NCBI GenBank assembly: GCA_004028795.1
Contig: SAIW01000008.1
Span: forward strand, 62,001 to 126,000
Direction of reading: 5' to 3'
DNA length: 64,000 nucleotides
From: Chitinophagaceae bacterium
GTDB lineage: Bacteria > Bacteroidota > Bacteroidia > Chitinophagales > Chitinophagaceae
In this document: positions 8,205-16,490 of the stretch, in pieces
Layout: each line of letters begins with the position of its first letter
How positions within the stretch are numbered: the first letter of the stretch is position 1
The notes under the pieces: model-generated
The model's database searches: none
The model's input: the letters and a program-made list of their open reading frames with translations, nothing else
What the model was told of the DNA's origin: nothing
Made by a program: the position numbers and the translations under genes

Positions 8205-8240
8205 GATAAAATATTTTATTTACAAATATTGAAAGAAAAC

Positions 8241-8984
8241 TCAGTTAAGCAATTTTATTTTCATTCTTATGTCTTTTACAGGTCTGTCTGCTATAGCTGT
8301 TGGGGCAGTTGCAATTTTATCAATCACGTCCAAACCGCTTATCACTTCGCCAAACACCGTATAATTCTGGTCTAAAAAAGGAGTGCCGCCAATGCGTTCA
8401 TAAATTTCTTTTTGTGCAGGGGAATATTTGAAAGAAGGATTATTCGGCTTAACACCCTGCGTATAAATTTGATTAAGTTGAGCCGTATCGTATTTTTTTC
8501 CTTCTACAATATAAAACTGGCAATTGCTGCTCGCTTTTTCGGGGTTGCCGTCTCTGGCAGCAGCCAATGCTCCTTTTTTATGAATGAAATTATTTCTGAA
8601 TTCAGCGGGAATTCTTTCAACTCCCGGTGCAGAACCTGCACCAAGCATTGCAGTGCTATCGGCATATTTACTTACAGGGTCTCCACCCTGAATCATAAAA
8701 TCTCTGATGATTCTATGAAACAATAAGCTATCGTAAAAGCCCTGTTTAACAAGTTTTATAAAATTATCTCTGTGCAGTGGTGTGCTGTTATACAATTTAG
8801 CAACCATTACACCATAATCTGTTGTTATTTCAACCAATGTTTCTTTTTGTTCAGAACCGGTTGGTTTAACTGCTGGTTTGGCGGTTGTAACAGGCTTCTT
8901 TACAGCCGTTGCCGGTTTTTTTACCTGAGCATTGCTTAATGATACAATGAATAAACTAAAGAAAACTAAAACTATTTTTTTCAT
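8241..8984 (-). CDS. Exported cyclophilin-type peptidyl-prolyl isomerase
   Basis: The start is ATG at 8982-8984 (MKKIVLVFFSLFIVSLSNAQ), which gives a clean signal peptide and avoids overlap with the upstream gene; an in-frame TTG further upstream would not. The mature protein begins with a Lys/Pro/Ala/Thr-rich linker (about residues 20-45), then a cyclophilin domain: 'VAKLYNSTPLHRDNFIKLVKQGFYDSLLFHRII' with 'FMIQGGDP', 'ASSNCQFYIV' and 'FGEVISGLDVIDKI'. It catalyses cis-trans isomerisation of X-Pro bonds in the periplasm. It is 247 residues long. Confidence 0.92.
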   Translation of the reverse strand: MKKIVLVFFSLFIVSLSNAQVKKPATAVKKPVTTAKPAVKPTGSEQKETLVEITTDYGVMVAKLYNSTPLHRDNFIKLVKQGFYDSLLFHRIIRDFMIQGGDPVSKYADSTAMLGAGSAPGVERIPAEFRNNFIHKKGALAAARDGNPEKASSNCQFYIVEGKKYDTAQLNQIYTQGVKPNNPSFKYSPAQKEIYERIGGTPFLDQNYTVFGEVISGLDVIDKIATAPTAIADRPVKDIRMKIKLLN

Positions 8985-9006
8985 CTTAAAATCAGTTGAT
9001 TGAAGT

Positions 9007-9351
9007 TTAAAAACCTTGCTGCTCAAAGTAAAGCAGAATATGGTCTTTTAAAAAATTTTCCTGCTCGGTTAAATTCATAACAGGTAATTCTTTCACTTGT
9101 TTAAAATGTGGCCAGCCATCTGCATCATTTCCTTCTGATAAATAAAAACCGCCGGGCTGTAAAACAGTGCAAACAGCTACATGCATTAAATCCTGCTTTT
9201 GTTCTTTGCTTATTTTATCTGTTACAAAACCTGTTTCCTGCATGCCTATTAAAAACAAAACAGCTTCAACATCAGGCTTTTTGCCAAAACGCTCAACCAA
9301 TTTTGCTTCTAAATTCCACCAACGTTGCTGTAAATCATCTGTTATAAACAT
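9007..9351 (-). CDS. Conserved hypothetical protein, 114 residues
   Basis: A cytoplasmic protein without a signal peptide or membrane segment. It contains 'RFGKKPDVEAVLFLIGMQETG', 'KEQKQDLMHVAVCTVLQPGGFY' and 'DADGWPHFKQVKELPVMNLTEQENFLKDHILLYFE'. The last part looks like a conserved Bacteroidota family found beside mutL, but I cannot name it. It has its own -7 box in the tail of the mutL gene. No function can be assigned from sequence. Confidence 0.75.
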   Translation of the reverse strand: MFITDDLQQRWWNLEAKLVERFGKKPDVEAVLFLIGMQETGFVTDKISKEQKQDLMHVAVCTVLQPGGFYLSEGNDADGWPHFKQVKELPVMNLTEQENFLKDHILLYFEQQGF

Positions 9352-9355
9352 GCTG

Positions 9356-9387
9356 CAAAAATATCATCACTTACCAAACAATCTCAA
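9356..9387 (-). promoter_or_regulatory. Promoter inside the 3' end of mutL
   Basis: TATTTTTG (9356-9363) matches TAnnTTTG, with a TTG (9385-9387) 21 bp further upstream on the minus strand. It would drive the 114-residue gene with a very short leader. Confidence 0.5.
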
Positions 9388-11196
9388 TAAATAATCTTCC
9401 TTAAAATCTATATAAGTCGGGTTGCCTGTTGGTGTAATGTTCGGTGTTTGACAGTTAAATAAATCTGTTACCAATTGTTGCATTTCCTGCTGTGATAAAG
9501 ACTGACCTTCTTTAATGGCCTGCTGCCTGCTCATACAACGAATTAGTTTTTCTCTTTTACTGAATTTTATATCGCTGCTGAAATGTTTAAACTGCTCTAA
9601 TAATAACTCGAGAGCATGTTTTTCATTTCCCTGTAAAACATCTGCCGGTGTTCCTTGTATTACGAAAGTATTGCTGCCAAAGGGTTCTATATGATAGCCG
9701 ATAAAATTCAAATCATTCAATAAATCATTCATTAATGCTGCATCTACCGGCGTTAATTCTACTGTTGCAGGAAATAAAGTTTTTTGTGTAGGCATTTGTT
9801 TGTTATGTGCTGCAGTAATATAACGTTCATACAAAATACGTTCATGTGCCAATTGCTGATGCACTAACTTAAAACCGTTATCAGTTGTTGCAATGATGTA
9901 AGTATTGTTGAGTTGGAAATAGGCAGAATACTGAACGCTAAAAGCTGAATGCTGTTCATTTTCATAATTTAATTGCGTTCCGCCTTCTGCATTTTGCATT
10001 TTGCTTTCTGCAAAAAAACTTTTCCAGTGCTTTAGTTCTCCACTATCATTTTGCTCAATAAAGTGTGCCTGATTTTTTTGCGTAAATGTTTTATACAAAT
10101 TGGAAGAATTAGATACTGCTTCTTTTTTTTCTTCTGTAAAAGGTTTGCTTACCGCTTCTAAACTTTGAATATCCGCATTCAGGGTAAAATCTAAGCTTGG
10201 TGCAACGCTGAATTGTGCCAATGCATGTTTTACAGCAGCCTGTACAAATGCATAAATTATTTTTTCATCTTCAAACTTAATTTCCTGTTTGGTAGGGTGT
10301 ACATTAATATCAACCTGGCTCGGGTCTATATCAATAAATAAAACATAGCTGGGAAAACTATCTTTTGCAATCATGTTTTCAAAAGCAGTATTTACAGCAT
10401 GATTGAGGTAAGCACTTTTTATAAACCGATTGTTTACAAAGAAATACTGGTCGCCACGTGTTTTCTTAGCAGTTTCAGGTTTGCCGATAAAACCATGAAT
10501 ATTCATGTAATCTGTTTCTTCTTTTACATTAACCATTTTAGCATTGTAACTGCTACCCATTATCTGAATAATGCGTTGTTTTACGTTACCTGCTTCTAAA
10601 TGAAAAACCTCCTGCCCATTACTTGTTAATGAAAAAAATATTTGCGGAAAAGCCATTGCCACACGAATAAACTCATCAATAATATGCCTCATTTCAGCAG
10701 CATTGCTTTTTAAAAAATTTCTTCTTGCAGGCACATTAAAAAACAAATTTTTCATGCTGATGCTGGTGCCTACAGCACATGCACAAACTTCCTGTTTTAT
10801 AACATGGCTGTTTTCAATTTCAATAAAAGAACCTGTTTCATTTTCCGGTTTGCGGGTTTTTAATTCAACCTGTGCAACGGCGGCAATACTTGCCAATGCC
10901 TCACCGCGAAACCCCATTGTTTTTATGTGAAATAAATCGTCAATCTGTTTAATTTTACTGGTAGCATGCCTTTCAAAAGCCATACGGGCATCGGTTTCAC
11001 TCATGCCTTTACCGTTATCAATAACCTGAATTAAACTTTTACCCGCATCTGCAATAATTAATTTTATTTCGGTTGCACCTGCATCAACTGCATTCTCCAA
11101 TAACTCTTTTACTGCACTTGCAGGGCGTTGAATAACTTCACCTGCTGCTATCTGGTTTGCTATATTATCCGGTAATAATTGTATGATATCTGCCAA
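9367..11196 (-). CDS. mutL: DNA mismatch repair protein MutL
   Basis: A 609-residue protein. The GHKL ATPase half is intact: IANQIAAGEVIQRPASAVKE, 'ELLENAVDAGATEI' (Glu34, Asn35), 'DNGKGM', 'TMGFRGEALASIAAVA' and 'NVPARRNFLKS'. The C-terminal dimerisation half begins near residue 425. The usual endonuclease motif DQHAxxE reads HQQLAHE (446-452), losing Asp and His, and the usual CPHGRP reads TPTGNP near the end. Residues 399-427, in the linker, are encoded by repeat-like DNA. The start is TTG at 11194-11196, giving MADIIQLLPDNIANQIAAG. No ATG exists upstream before a stop. Confidence 0.95.
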   Translation of the reverse strand: MADIIQLLPDNIANQIAAGEVIQRPASAVKELLENAVDAGATEIKLIIADAGKSLIQVIDNGKGMSETDARMAFERHATSKIKQIDDLFHIKTMGFRGEALASIAAVAQVELKTRKPENETGSFIEIENSHVIKQEVCACAVGTSISMKNLFFNVPARRNFLKSNAAEMRHIIDEFIRVAMAFPQIFFSLTSNGQEVFHLEAGNVKQRIIQIMGSSYNAKMVNVKEETDYMNIHGFIGKPETAKKTRGDQYFFVNNRFIKSAYLNHAVNTAFENMIAKDSFPSYVLFIDIDPSQVDINVHPTKQEIKFEDEKIIYAFVQAAVKHALAQFSVAPSLDFTLNADIQSLEAVSKPFTEEKKEAVSNSSNLYKTFTQKNQAHFIEQNDSGELKHWKSFFAESKMQNAEGGTQLNYENEQHSAFSVQYSAYFQLNNTYIIATTDNGFKLVHQQLAHERILYERYITAAHNKQMPTQKTLFPATVELTPVDAALMNDLLNDLNFIGYHIEPFGSNTFVIQGTPADVLQGNEKHALELLLEQFKHFSSDIKFSKREKLIRCMSRQQAIKEGQSLSQQEMQQLVTDLFNCQTPNITPTGNPTYIDFKEDYLLRLFGK

Positions 11197-11300
11197 AAGA
11201 AATTCTTTAAAATTGAAGCTGTAAAAATAAGTGTTATAGCAACCCTAATAAACTACATTTCGTTTATTATTTAGTAATTTTAGTGTTGTAAGTTATTAAT

Positions 11301-11831
11301 ATGACAAAAGAAGAATTACAAGAAACTTATTCAAAACTTTCAACATCAGAATTAATGGAAATTGTTGACAGGAAATTCTCTTACACAGAAATTGCAGTAA
11401 TTGTTGCAATGGAAGAGCTTTCAAAACGAAATGTGACAGAAACTGACATTCAAGCCTACAAAAAAGAAATTGTTGACAAAATTGGACAAGAAATAAAAAA
11501 GAATGTAGATGACGATTTAACATTATTTCAGAAAAATTTTTTCTTTTTCATTTTTATTCCAATAATAAATTTTGCATTAAAAAGAAACTTTGAGGACGAC
11601 GGTTTTATTTTAAAGTTAAACCAAGCAAAATATTATTCACTTCTTGGTTTTATATTTCTTATTGTTTCGGCATTAATTAGTTTCGTATTTGACTTTAGCG
11701 ACATAATAATATTTGCTTTTTGGATATTAAGTTTTTTGGTTGCATATACATTTGATGAATTCTTTAATCGACACAGACTGATTAAGAAATTGAAAAGACA
11801 ATTTAGGATTGGTGATTCATCTAATGACTAA
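11301..11831 (+). CDS. Hypothetical membrane protein
   Basis: A 176-residue protein. The N-terminal 70 residues are soluble and helical (TKEELQETYSKLSTSELMEI...). Two or three hydrophobic segments follow at about 76-90 (FFFFIFIPIINFAL), 107-127 and 130-150, then a basic tail (RHRLIKKLKRQFR). I recognise no family. It sits alone between mutL (divergent) and a lipoprotein gene. The codon and word usage (many GACA/TGACAA) looks a little unlike its neighbours, suggesting an accessory gene. Confidence 0.65.
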   Translation: MTKEELQETYSKLSTSELMEIVDRKFSYTEIAVIVAMEELSKRNVTETDIQAYKKEIVDKIGQEIKKNVDDDLTLFQKNFFFFIFIPIINFALKRNFEDDGFILKLNQAKYYSLLGFIFLIVSALISFVFDFSDIIIFAFWILSFLVAYTFDEFFNRHRLIKKLKRQFRIGDSSND

Positions 11832-11866
11832 ACAGCTTACAACGAAGCATTTGTGTCTTGTCGATG

Positions 11867-11887
11867 GATGAGTTAGCAAAACTCATC
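11867..11887 (+). terminator. Weak terminator-like hairpin
   Basis: Stem GATGAGTT/AACTCATC with a 5-nt loop, followed by a moderately T-rich TCTTGTTCTTTC. It lies 36 bp after the hypothetical membrane protein gene. Confidence 0.35.
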
Positions 11888-11970
11888 TCTTGTTCTTTCA
11901 TCAACTTTTGTAACTCTATTTCAGTGATATATTTTCAAATTTCACCACAATGCAAATGCGGATACCTTGT

Positions 11971-12549
11971 ATGAGAAACTTATTGATTTTATTATTAATT
12001 ACAATGCTTGCTGCATGCAGCAAACAGGCTGATAATACGGCTGTTACAACTACAACTCCTCAATTTGTAACATATACCATTTTAAAAGGAAGGCAGTTTA
12101 GCGATTCAACCACAATTTCTGTTGTTAATACTACTGAAATGAAGTTTGTGGCTTTGTTTGATAGTTCTGCTGTTTATAAAACGATTGACCCGAATAATCA
12201 GGCTGATATCAATAAATTGTATGGATTTTCAGATAATAACAGCGATCATCACCAATTCAGTGCAAGATTTGGTTGGAATTGGTTAAATGATGGTTTGCAT
12301 TTATGGGCTTACGATTATAATTATGGCAACCGGGATTATAAAGATTTAGGTTTGGTAAGCATAGGTAAAGAAATTAATTGCAGCATTAAGGTTACCACTA
12401 ATCAATATATTTTCTCAGTAAACGGGAAAGAAACCATTATGGTTCGTTCAGCAGGAACAGCAGTTGGCAGTGGTTATAAATTGTTTCCGTATTTTGGCGG
12501 ACAAGAATATGCTCCACATGATATTACGATTCAGATAAAAGAACTGTAG
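11971..12549 (+). CDS. Lipoprotein of unknown function
   Basis: A lipoprotein signal MRNLLILLLITMLAAC ends in a lipobox with the acylated Cys. I chose ATG at 11971. An in-frame ATG at 11950 would add seven residues without improving the signal. The mature part, about 175 residues, contains 'FSARFGWNWLNDGLHLWAYDYNYGNRDYKDLG' and 'CSIKVTTNQYIFSVNGKETIMV', which looks like an all-beta, lectin-like fold. I recognise no family. It is probably a cell-envelope protein. It is followed by the obg promoter. Confidence 0.7.
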   Translation: MRNLLILLLITMLAACSKQADNTAVTTTTPQFVTYTILKGRQFSDSTTISVVNTTEMKFVALFDSSAVYKTIDPNNQADINKLYGFSDNNSDHHQFSARFGWNWLNDGLHLWAYDYNYGNRDYKDLGLVSIGKEINCSIKVTTNQYIFSVNGKETIMVRSAGTAVGSGYKLFPYFGGQEYAPHDITIQIKEL

Positions 12550-12563
12550 GAAGTCAATTATGG

Positions 12564-12593
12564 TTTCGCCGCAGGGCATTACACTTATCTTTG
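12564..12593 (+). promoter_or_regulatory. Promoter of obg
   Basis: The -7 box TATCTTTG (12586-12593) matches TAnnTTTG exactly. TTT at 12564-12566 stands at the -33 position with 19-bp spacing. The ATG is only 10 bp after the box, so the transcript has a very short leader. Confidence 0.6.
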
Positions 12594-12603
12594 CTGCCAA
12601 GCA

Positions 12604-13608
12604 ATGGAAAAGAATAATTTTATTGATTACATCAGAATTTTTTGCAGAAGCGGCCACGGTGGTGCTGGTGTGAGGCATTTCAGACAAGATAAATTAACAT
12701 CAAAAGGAGGTCCTGACGGCGGTGACGGCGGCAGAGGCGGTCATATTATTTTAAGAGGCAATGCTCAGTTGTGGACTTTACTCCACCTCCGTTATTTTAA
12801 AAATGTATTGGCACAAAACGGTGAGCGTGGCATGAAGCAAAATAAAACCGGTAAAGACGGTGTAGATATTATTATTGAAGTGCCTTTGGGAACCATTGCC
12901 AAAGATGAAGAAACAGGCAAGGTAGAAGCAGAAATTTTAGAGAATGGTCAGGAAATTATCTGGATGAAAGGCGGCAGAGGCGGTTTAGGAAATCAACACT
13001 TTGCAACACCCACCAATCAGGTGCCCGACCATGCACAACCTGGCGAACCCGGTATTGAAGGCTGGAAACAATTAGAGCTGAAAGTATTGGCAGACGTGGG
13101 TTTGGTAGGTTTTCCCAATGCCGGAAAATCAACCTTATTAAGTGTTATAACCGCTGCAAAACCTAAAATTGCCAATTATGCTTTTACTACTTTAACTCCG
13201 CAATTGGGTATGGTTGAATATAGAGATGGTAAAAGTTTTTGTATTGCAGATTTACCCGGTATTATTGAAGGGGCTGCAGAAGGTAAAGGGCTGGGGCATA
13301 GATTTTTACGTCATATTGAAAGAAACAGTTGCTTATTATTTCTAATTCCTGCGGATAGCGAAAACCACAAAAAAGAATTTGAGGTTTTATTAAATGAATT
13401 GAAAGAATATAATGAAGAAATGTTGCAGAAAGATTTCATTATTGCGGTAAGTAAAAGCGATATGTTGGATGATGAATTGAAAAAAGAAATAAGCAAAGAA
13501 CTGCCCCAGAATATTCCTCATTATTTTATTTCTTCCTTTACCAATAAAGGGTTAACAGAATTAAAGGATGCCCTTTGGAAAATACTCAATAAACCTGTAA
13601 ATGATTGA
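12604..13608 (+). CDS. obg: GTPase Obg/CgtA
   Basis: A 334-residue GTPase that acts in 50S ribosome assembly and stress signalling. The Gly-rich Obg domain is at residues 1-158 ([49 protein letters not shown]). The G domain begins at about 160 with the P-loop GFPNAGKST, then 'FTTLTPQLG', '[27 protein letters not shown]' and the 'AVSKSDMLD' G4 motif. There is no C-terminal OCT extension, which is usual in this phylum. The start is ATG with a promoter immediately upstream. Confidence 0.97.
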   Translation: MEKNNFIDYIRIFCRSGHGGAGVRHFRQDKLTSKGGPDGGDGGRGGHIILRGNAQLWTLLHLRYFKNVLAQNGERGMKQNKTGKDGVDIIIEVPLGTIAKDEETGKVEAEILENGQEIIWMKGGRGGLGNQHFATPTNQVPDHAQPGEPGIEGWKQLELKVLADVGLVGFPNAGKSTLLSVITAAKPKIANYAFTTLTPQLGMVEYRDGKSFCIADLPGIIEGAAEGKGLGHRFLRHIERNSCLLFLIPADSENHKKEFEVLLNELKEYNEEMLQKDFIIAVSKSDMLDDELKKEISKELPQNIPHYFISSFTNKGLTELKDALWKILNKPVND

Positions 13609-13658
13609 CAAACAAAGTGTTAACTAATTGTTACGGAAGCGTTTGCATAAAAAATAAG

Positions 13659-13688
13659 TTGCCGGTAGGGTTACTTTTTTTACCTTTA
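13659..13688 (+). promoter_or_regulatory. Promoter with a long leader, upstream of a secreted protein
   Basis: TTG (13659-13661), exactly 19 bp of spacer, then TACCTTTA (13681-13688): a good Bacteroidota -33/-7 pair. The next ATG is at 13903, so this promoter implies a leader of about 210 nt. The leader contains small inverted repeats (TTGGA-tta-TCCAA and CTTAG-ca-CTAAG). I recognise no known riboswitch class. Confidence 0.55.
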
Positions 13689-13902
13689 CGGTATTAATAA
13701 TTGAATTACCCGGGCAATTGGATTATCCAATAAACGTTTAAACACACTTTCACGATTAGCTGGCCCGATGAAAAAACCTTACTGACATTTTGCTCGCACA
13801 TTTTGAATAAGCTCTTTTAAACTTAGCACTAAGGTGTAACTATATGGTTGCTTGTATATGAAAGATTAAAACACAATTATTAGACAATTAAAATTAGAAA
13901 CG

Positions 13903-14343
13903 ATGAAAAAGCAATCAGTAAACACTATCGCAAAACGATTATTCGCAGGAAGCCTTGCAGCAGCATTCTTCTTCCTTGCAACGCCATATACTTCAAATGC
14001 AACTGTTGGAGGCAAAATTCAGGTTACCAATGTTGCAGATAAAAACAACAATGGTGTTGTTGAGTATTTAGGAAACACAGAAGAGAATTTCTTCTTTCGT
14101 GTTAAACTTAACAACCCGAATGCGGAGTTTGTATCTATCTTGATTTTAGATGAATCAGGAGAAACTATCAGCCGTATTACCAGCAAAGACAAGCAGATTA
14201 ACAAAGTTTTCCAATTGTCAAAAGAGTCTGGTTTAAGTAAATTAACTTTTATTGTTAAAGGTTCTCAGATTAACGTTGAACAAAGCTACAATGTTGACAT
14301 TGTATCAAAAGTTATTCAGGACGTAGTTGTAAGCAAAAATTAA
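13903..14343 (+). CDS. Secreted protein of unknown function
   Basis: A 146-residue protein with a clear signal peptide (residues 1-33, KRLFAGSLAAAFFFLATPYTSNA). The mature part, about 113 residues, is rich in beta strands: 'GGKIQVTNVADKNNNGVVEYLGNT', 'FFFRVKLNNPNAEFVSILILDESGETISRITSKD' and 'SGLSKLTFIVKGSQINVEQSYNVDIVSKV'. It looks like a single small beta-sandwich. I think it belongs to a Chitinophagaceae-type uncharacterised family but cannot name it. It stands alone with a long leader and strong downstream terminators, which suggests high or regulated expression. Confidence 0.7.
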   Translation: MKKQSVNTIAKRLFAGSLAAAFFFLATPYTSNATVGGKIQVTNVADKNNNGVVEYLGNTEENFFFRVKLNNPNAEFVSILILDESGETISRITSKDKQINKVFQLSKESGLSKLTFIVKGSQINVEQSYNVDIVSKVIQDVVVSKN

Positions 14344-14373
14344 TTTCAAAAAAACCTATTCTTCTTTAAAAAA

Positions 14374-14412
14374 CTACCACTGTTGCTCTAAAGCGGCAGT
14401 GGCAGTTTTGTT
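14374..14412 (+). terminator. Rho-independent terminator 1 after the secreted protein
   Basis: Stem CTACCACTG/CAGTGGCAG (one mismatch; 14374-14382 and 14397-14405), then TTTTGTTTATTT, 31 bp after the stop codon. Confidence 0.7.
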
Positions 14413-14440
14413 TATTTGTGGGTGAAACTGCAAAAAGAGA

Positions 14441-14468
14441 ACAGGGCCTAAAAGCCCTGTTTTTATTT
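14441..14468 (+). terminator. Second terminator, readable on both strands
   Basis: Perfect stem ACAGGGC/GCCCTGT (14441-14447 and 14454-14460) with a 6-nt loop, followed by TTTTATTT. The minus-strand side also has a T-rich tail (TCTCTTTTTG), so it may back up the typA terminator. Confidence 0.7.
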
Positions 14469-14475
14469 ACAGGAT

Positions 14476-14513
14476 TAAATAAAAACTCCGATTGTTTTTT
14501 AACAACCGGAGTT
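14476..14513 (-). terminator. Terminator of typA
   Basis: A 13-bp stem, AACTCCG plus ATTGTT pairing with AACAAC plus CGGAGTT (one mismatch), with a T4 loop. On the minus strand it is followed by TTTTTATTTAA. It lies 24 bp after the typA stop. Confidence 0.8.
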
Positions 14514-14536
14514 TATTGAAATGAATTTTTTTATTA

Positions 14537-16345
14537 TTAAGCTTCTGCCTTCATGCTTTTAGCAGCCTTAGTTCTTTCGTTTTCATCAAGAATGGTTTTA
14601 CGCATTCTTATGTTTTTAGGCGTTACTTCAATACACTCATCCTGCTGAATATATTCCATACATTCTTCCAATGTCATTTGAATTTTAGGTGTAATACGAA
14701 CACTGTCATCACTTCCGCTGGCACGGTGGTTAGTTAATTTTTTTGCTTCCACTGCATTTACATTCAAATCTCCGGGTTTAATATTTTCAGCAATAATTTG
14801 CCCGACATAAACTTCTTCTCCGGGTTCAATAAAAAAGCTACCTCTATCCTGTAGTTTATCAATTGAATAAGCAGTAGTTGTACCGGCAAATTTGTTTACC
14901 AAAACACCGTTATTTCTTCCAGGGATATTTCCTTTCCAAGGTTTGTATTCAGAAAAGCGATGAGCCATTACAGCTTCTCCTGCAGTATTGGTAAGCATTT
15001 GAGAACGAAGCCCTATCAAACCCCTTGAAGGAATATCAAACTCTAAATGCTGCATTTCCCCTTTGCTTTCCATTACTAACATTTCCCCTTTCTTTTGTGT
15101 AACAAGGTCAATTACTTTGCCACTAAACTCCTGCGGAACATCAACCACTAAATTTTCATAAGGCTCATGTTTTTTACCATCAATGTATTTAATTAAAACC
15201 TGTGGATTACCAACAGTTAATTCATAACCTTCTCTTCTCATTGTTTCAACCAAAACACCTAAATGCAAAATACCACGACCATAAACCAAAAAGCTATCAG
15301 CACTATCTGTATCTTCTACCCTTAGTGCTAAATTCTTTTCTGTTTCTTTCATTAATCTGTCACGCAAATGGCGGGATGTTACAAACTTTCCATCTTTACC
15401 AAAGAAAGGAGAGTTATTAATACTGAACATCATACTCATAGTAGGCTCATCAACACTAATAACAGGTAAAGCTTCAGGATTTTCGGCATCTGCAATAGTA
15501 TCGCCAATTCCGAAATCTTCTAAACCAACAACGGCACAAAGGTCTCCGCTTAAAACTTCTGATACTTTGCGTTTACCCATTCCTTCAAACACATATAATT
15601 CTTTTACTTTACTTTTCTTAATGCTGCCATCGGCTTGTACTAAAGCAATGTTTTGATTTTCTTTTATTGAACCTCGCGTTACTTTACCAATTGCAATTCT
15701 TCCTAAGAAAGAAGAATAATCTAAAGAAGTGATTTGTAATTGAAGTGTACCTTCTGAAACTTTTGGCTCAGGTACATACTTAATAATACCATCCATTAAC
15801 GGGGTAATATCTTCACATTGTTCGTTTTTAATGTTAAACCAACCGTTTTTACCACTGCCGTAAAATGTAGGAAAGTCAAGCTGCTCTTCAGTTGCATCTA
15901 AATTGAAGAACAATTCAAAAACTGCATCATGTACTTCATCAGGACGACAATTGGGTTTATCAACTTTATTAATAACCACAATCGGTTTAAGGTTTAATTG
16001 CAATGCTTTTTGCAACACAAAACGTGTTTGAGGCATTGGGCCTTCAAAAGCATCAACCAATAAAATAACACCATCGGCCATTTTTAAAACACGTTCCACT
16101 TCGCCACCAAAATCACTGTGGCCCGGTGTATCAATAACATTAATTTTTATACCGTTGTATGTTACTGCAGCATTTTTAGAAAAAATGGTAATGCCTCTTT
16201 CTTTTTCAAGGTCATTACTATCCATAATTAATTCGCCTGTTTGCTGATTTTCACGAAACACTTTGGTAGCATGTAAAATTCTGTCAACCAAAGTTGTTTT
16301 ACCATGGTCTACGTGGGCGATAATTGCAATATTTCTTATTTCCAT
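14537..16345 (-). CDS. typA: Translational GTPase TypA/BipA
   Basis: 602 residues from ATG at 16343-16345 ([20 protein letters not shown]). The codon before it is TTG and is an unlikely start. Motifs in order: G1 AHVDHGKTT, switch I 'EKERGITI', G3 '[16 protein letters not shown]', G4 'NKVD', then domains III/V and the BipA-specific C-terminal domain ('[23 protein letters not shown]', '[19 protein letters not shown]'). It binds ribosomes near the A site and is needed for 50S biogenesis at low temperature and under stress. A TACTTTCG box just upstream of the ATG is a possible -7 element. Confidence 0.97.
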   Translation of the reverse strand: MEIRNIAIIAHVDHGKTTLVDRILHATKVFRENQQTGELIMDSNDLEKERGITIFSKNAAVTYNGIKINVIDTPGHSDFGGEVERVLKMADGVILLVDAFEGPMPQTRFVLQKALQLNLKPIVVINKVDKPNCRPDEVHDAVFELFFNLDATEEQLDFPTFYGSGKNGWFNIKNEQCEDITPLMDGIIKYVPEPKVSEGTLQLQITSLDYSSFLGRIAIGKVTRGSIKENQNIALVQADGSIKKSKVKELYVFEGMGKRKVSEVLSGDLCAVVGLEDFGIGDTIADAENPEALPVISVDEPTMSMMFSINNSPFFGKDGKFVTSRHLRDRLMKETEKNLALRVEDTDSADSFLVYGRGILHLGVLVETMRREGYELTVGNPQVLIKYIDGKKHEPYENLVVDVPQEFSGKVIDLVTQKKGEMLVMESKGEMQHLEFDIPSRGLIGLRSQMLTNTAGEAVMAHRFSEYKPWKGNIPGRNNGVLVNKFAGTTTAYSIDKLQDRGSFFIEPGEEVYVGQIIAENIKPGDLNVNAVEAKKLTNHRASGSDDSVRITPKIQMTLEECMEYIQQDECIEVTPKNIRMRKTILDENERTKAAKSMKAEA

Positions 16346-16447
16346 CAAAAATTTTTGAAGCCGCGAAAGTAAGCCAATTAAGGTTCTTAGCCAATTAAAT
16401 AAAGTGATGGTTTTGTTATGAACTGTAGATATTTTAATTAGGCTTTA

Positions 16448-16463
16448 GTTGCGTCGCACACTT
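16448..16463 (+). repeat. Dispersed intergenic repeat, copy 2
   Basis: GTTGCGTCGCACACTT, between typA and the HGSNAT-like gene. Same core and orientation as the copies at 23191 and 50594. Confidence 0.7.
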
Positions 16464-16490
16464 CAACGTTCTGTTTTATTCGCAACATTT

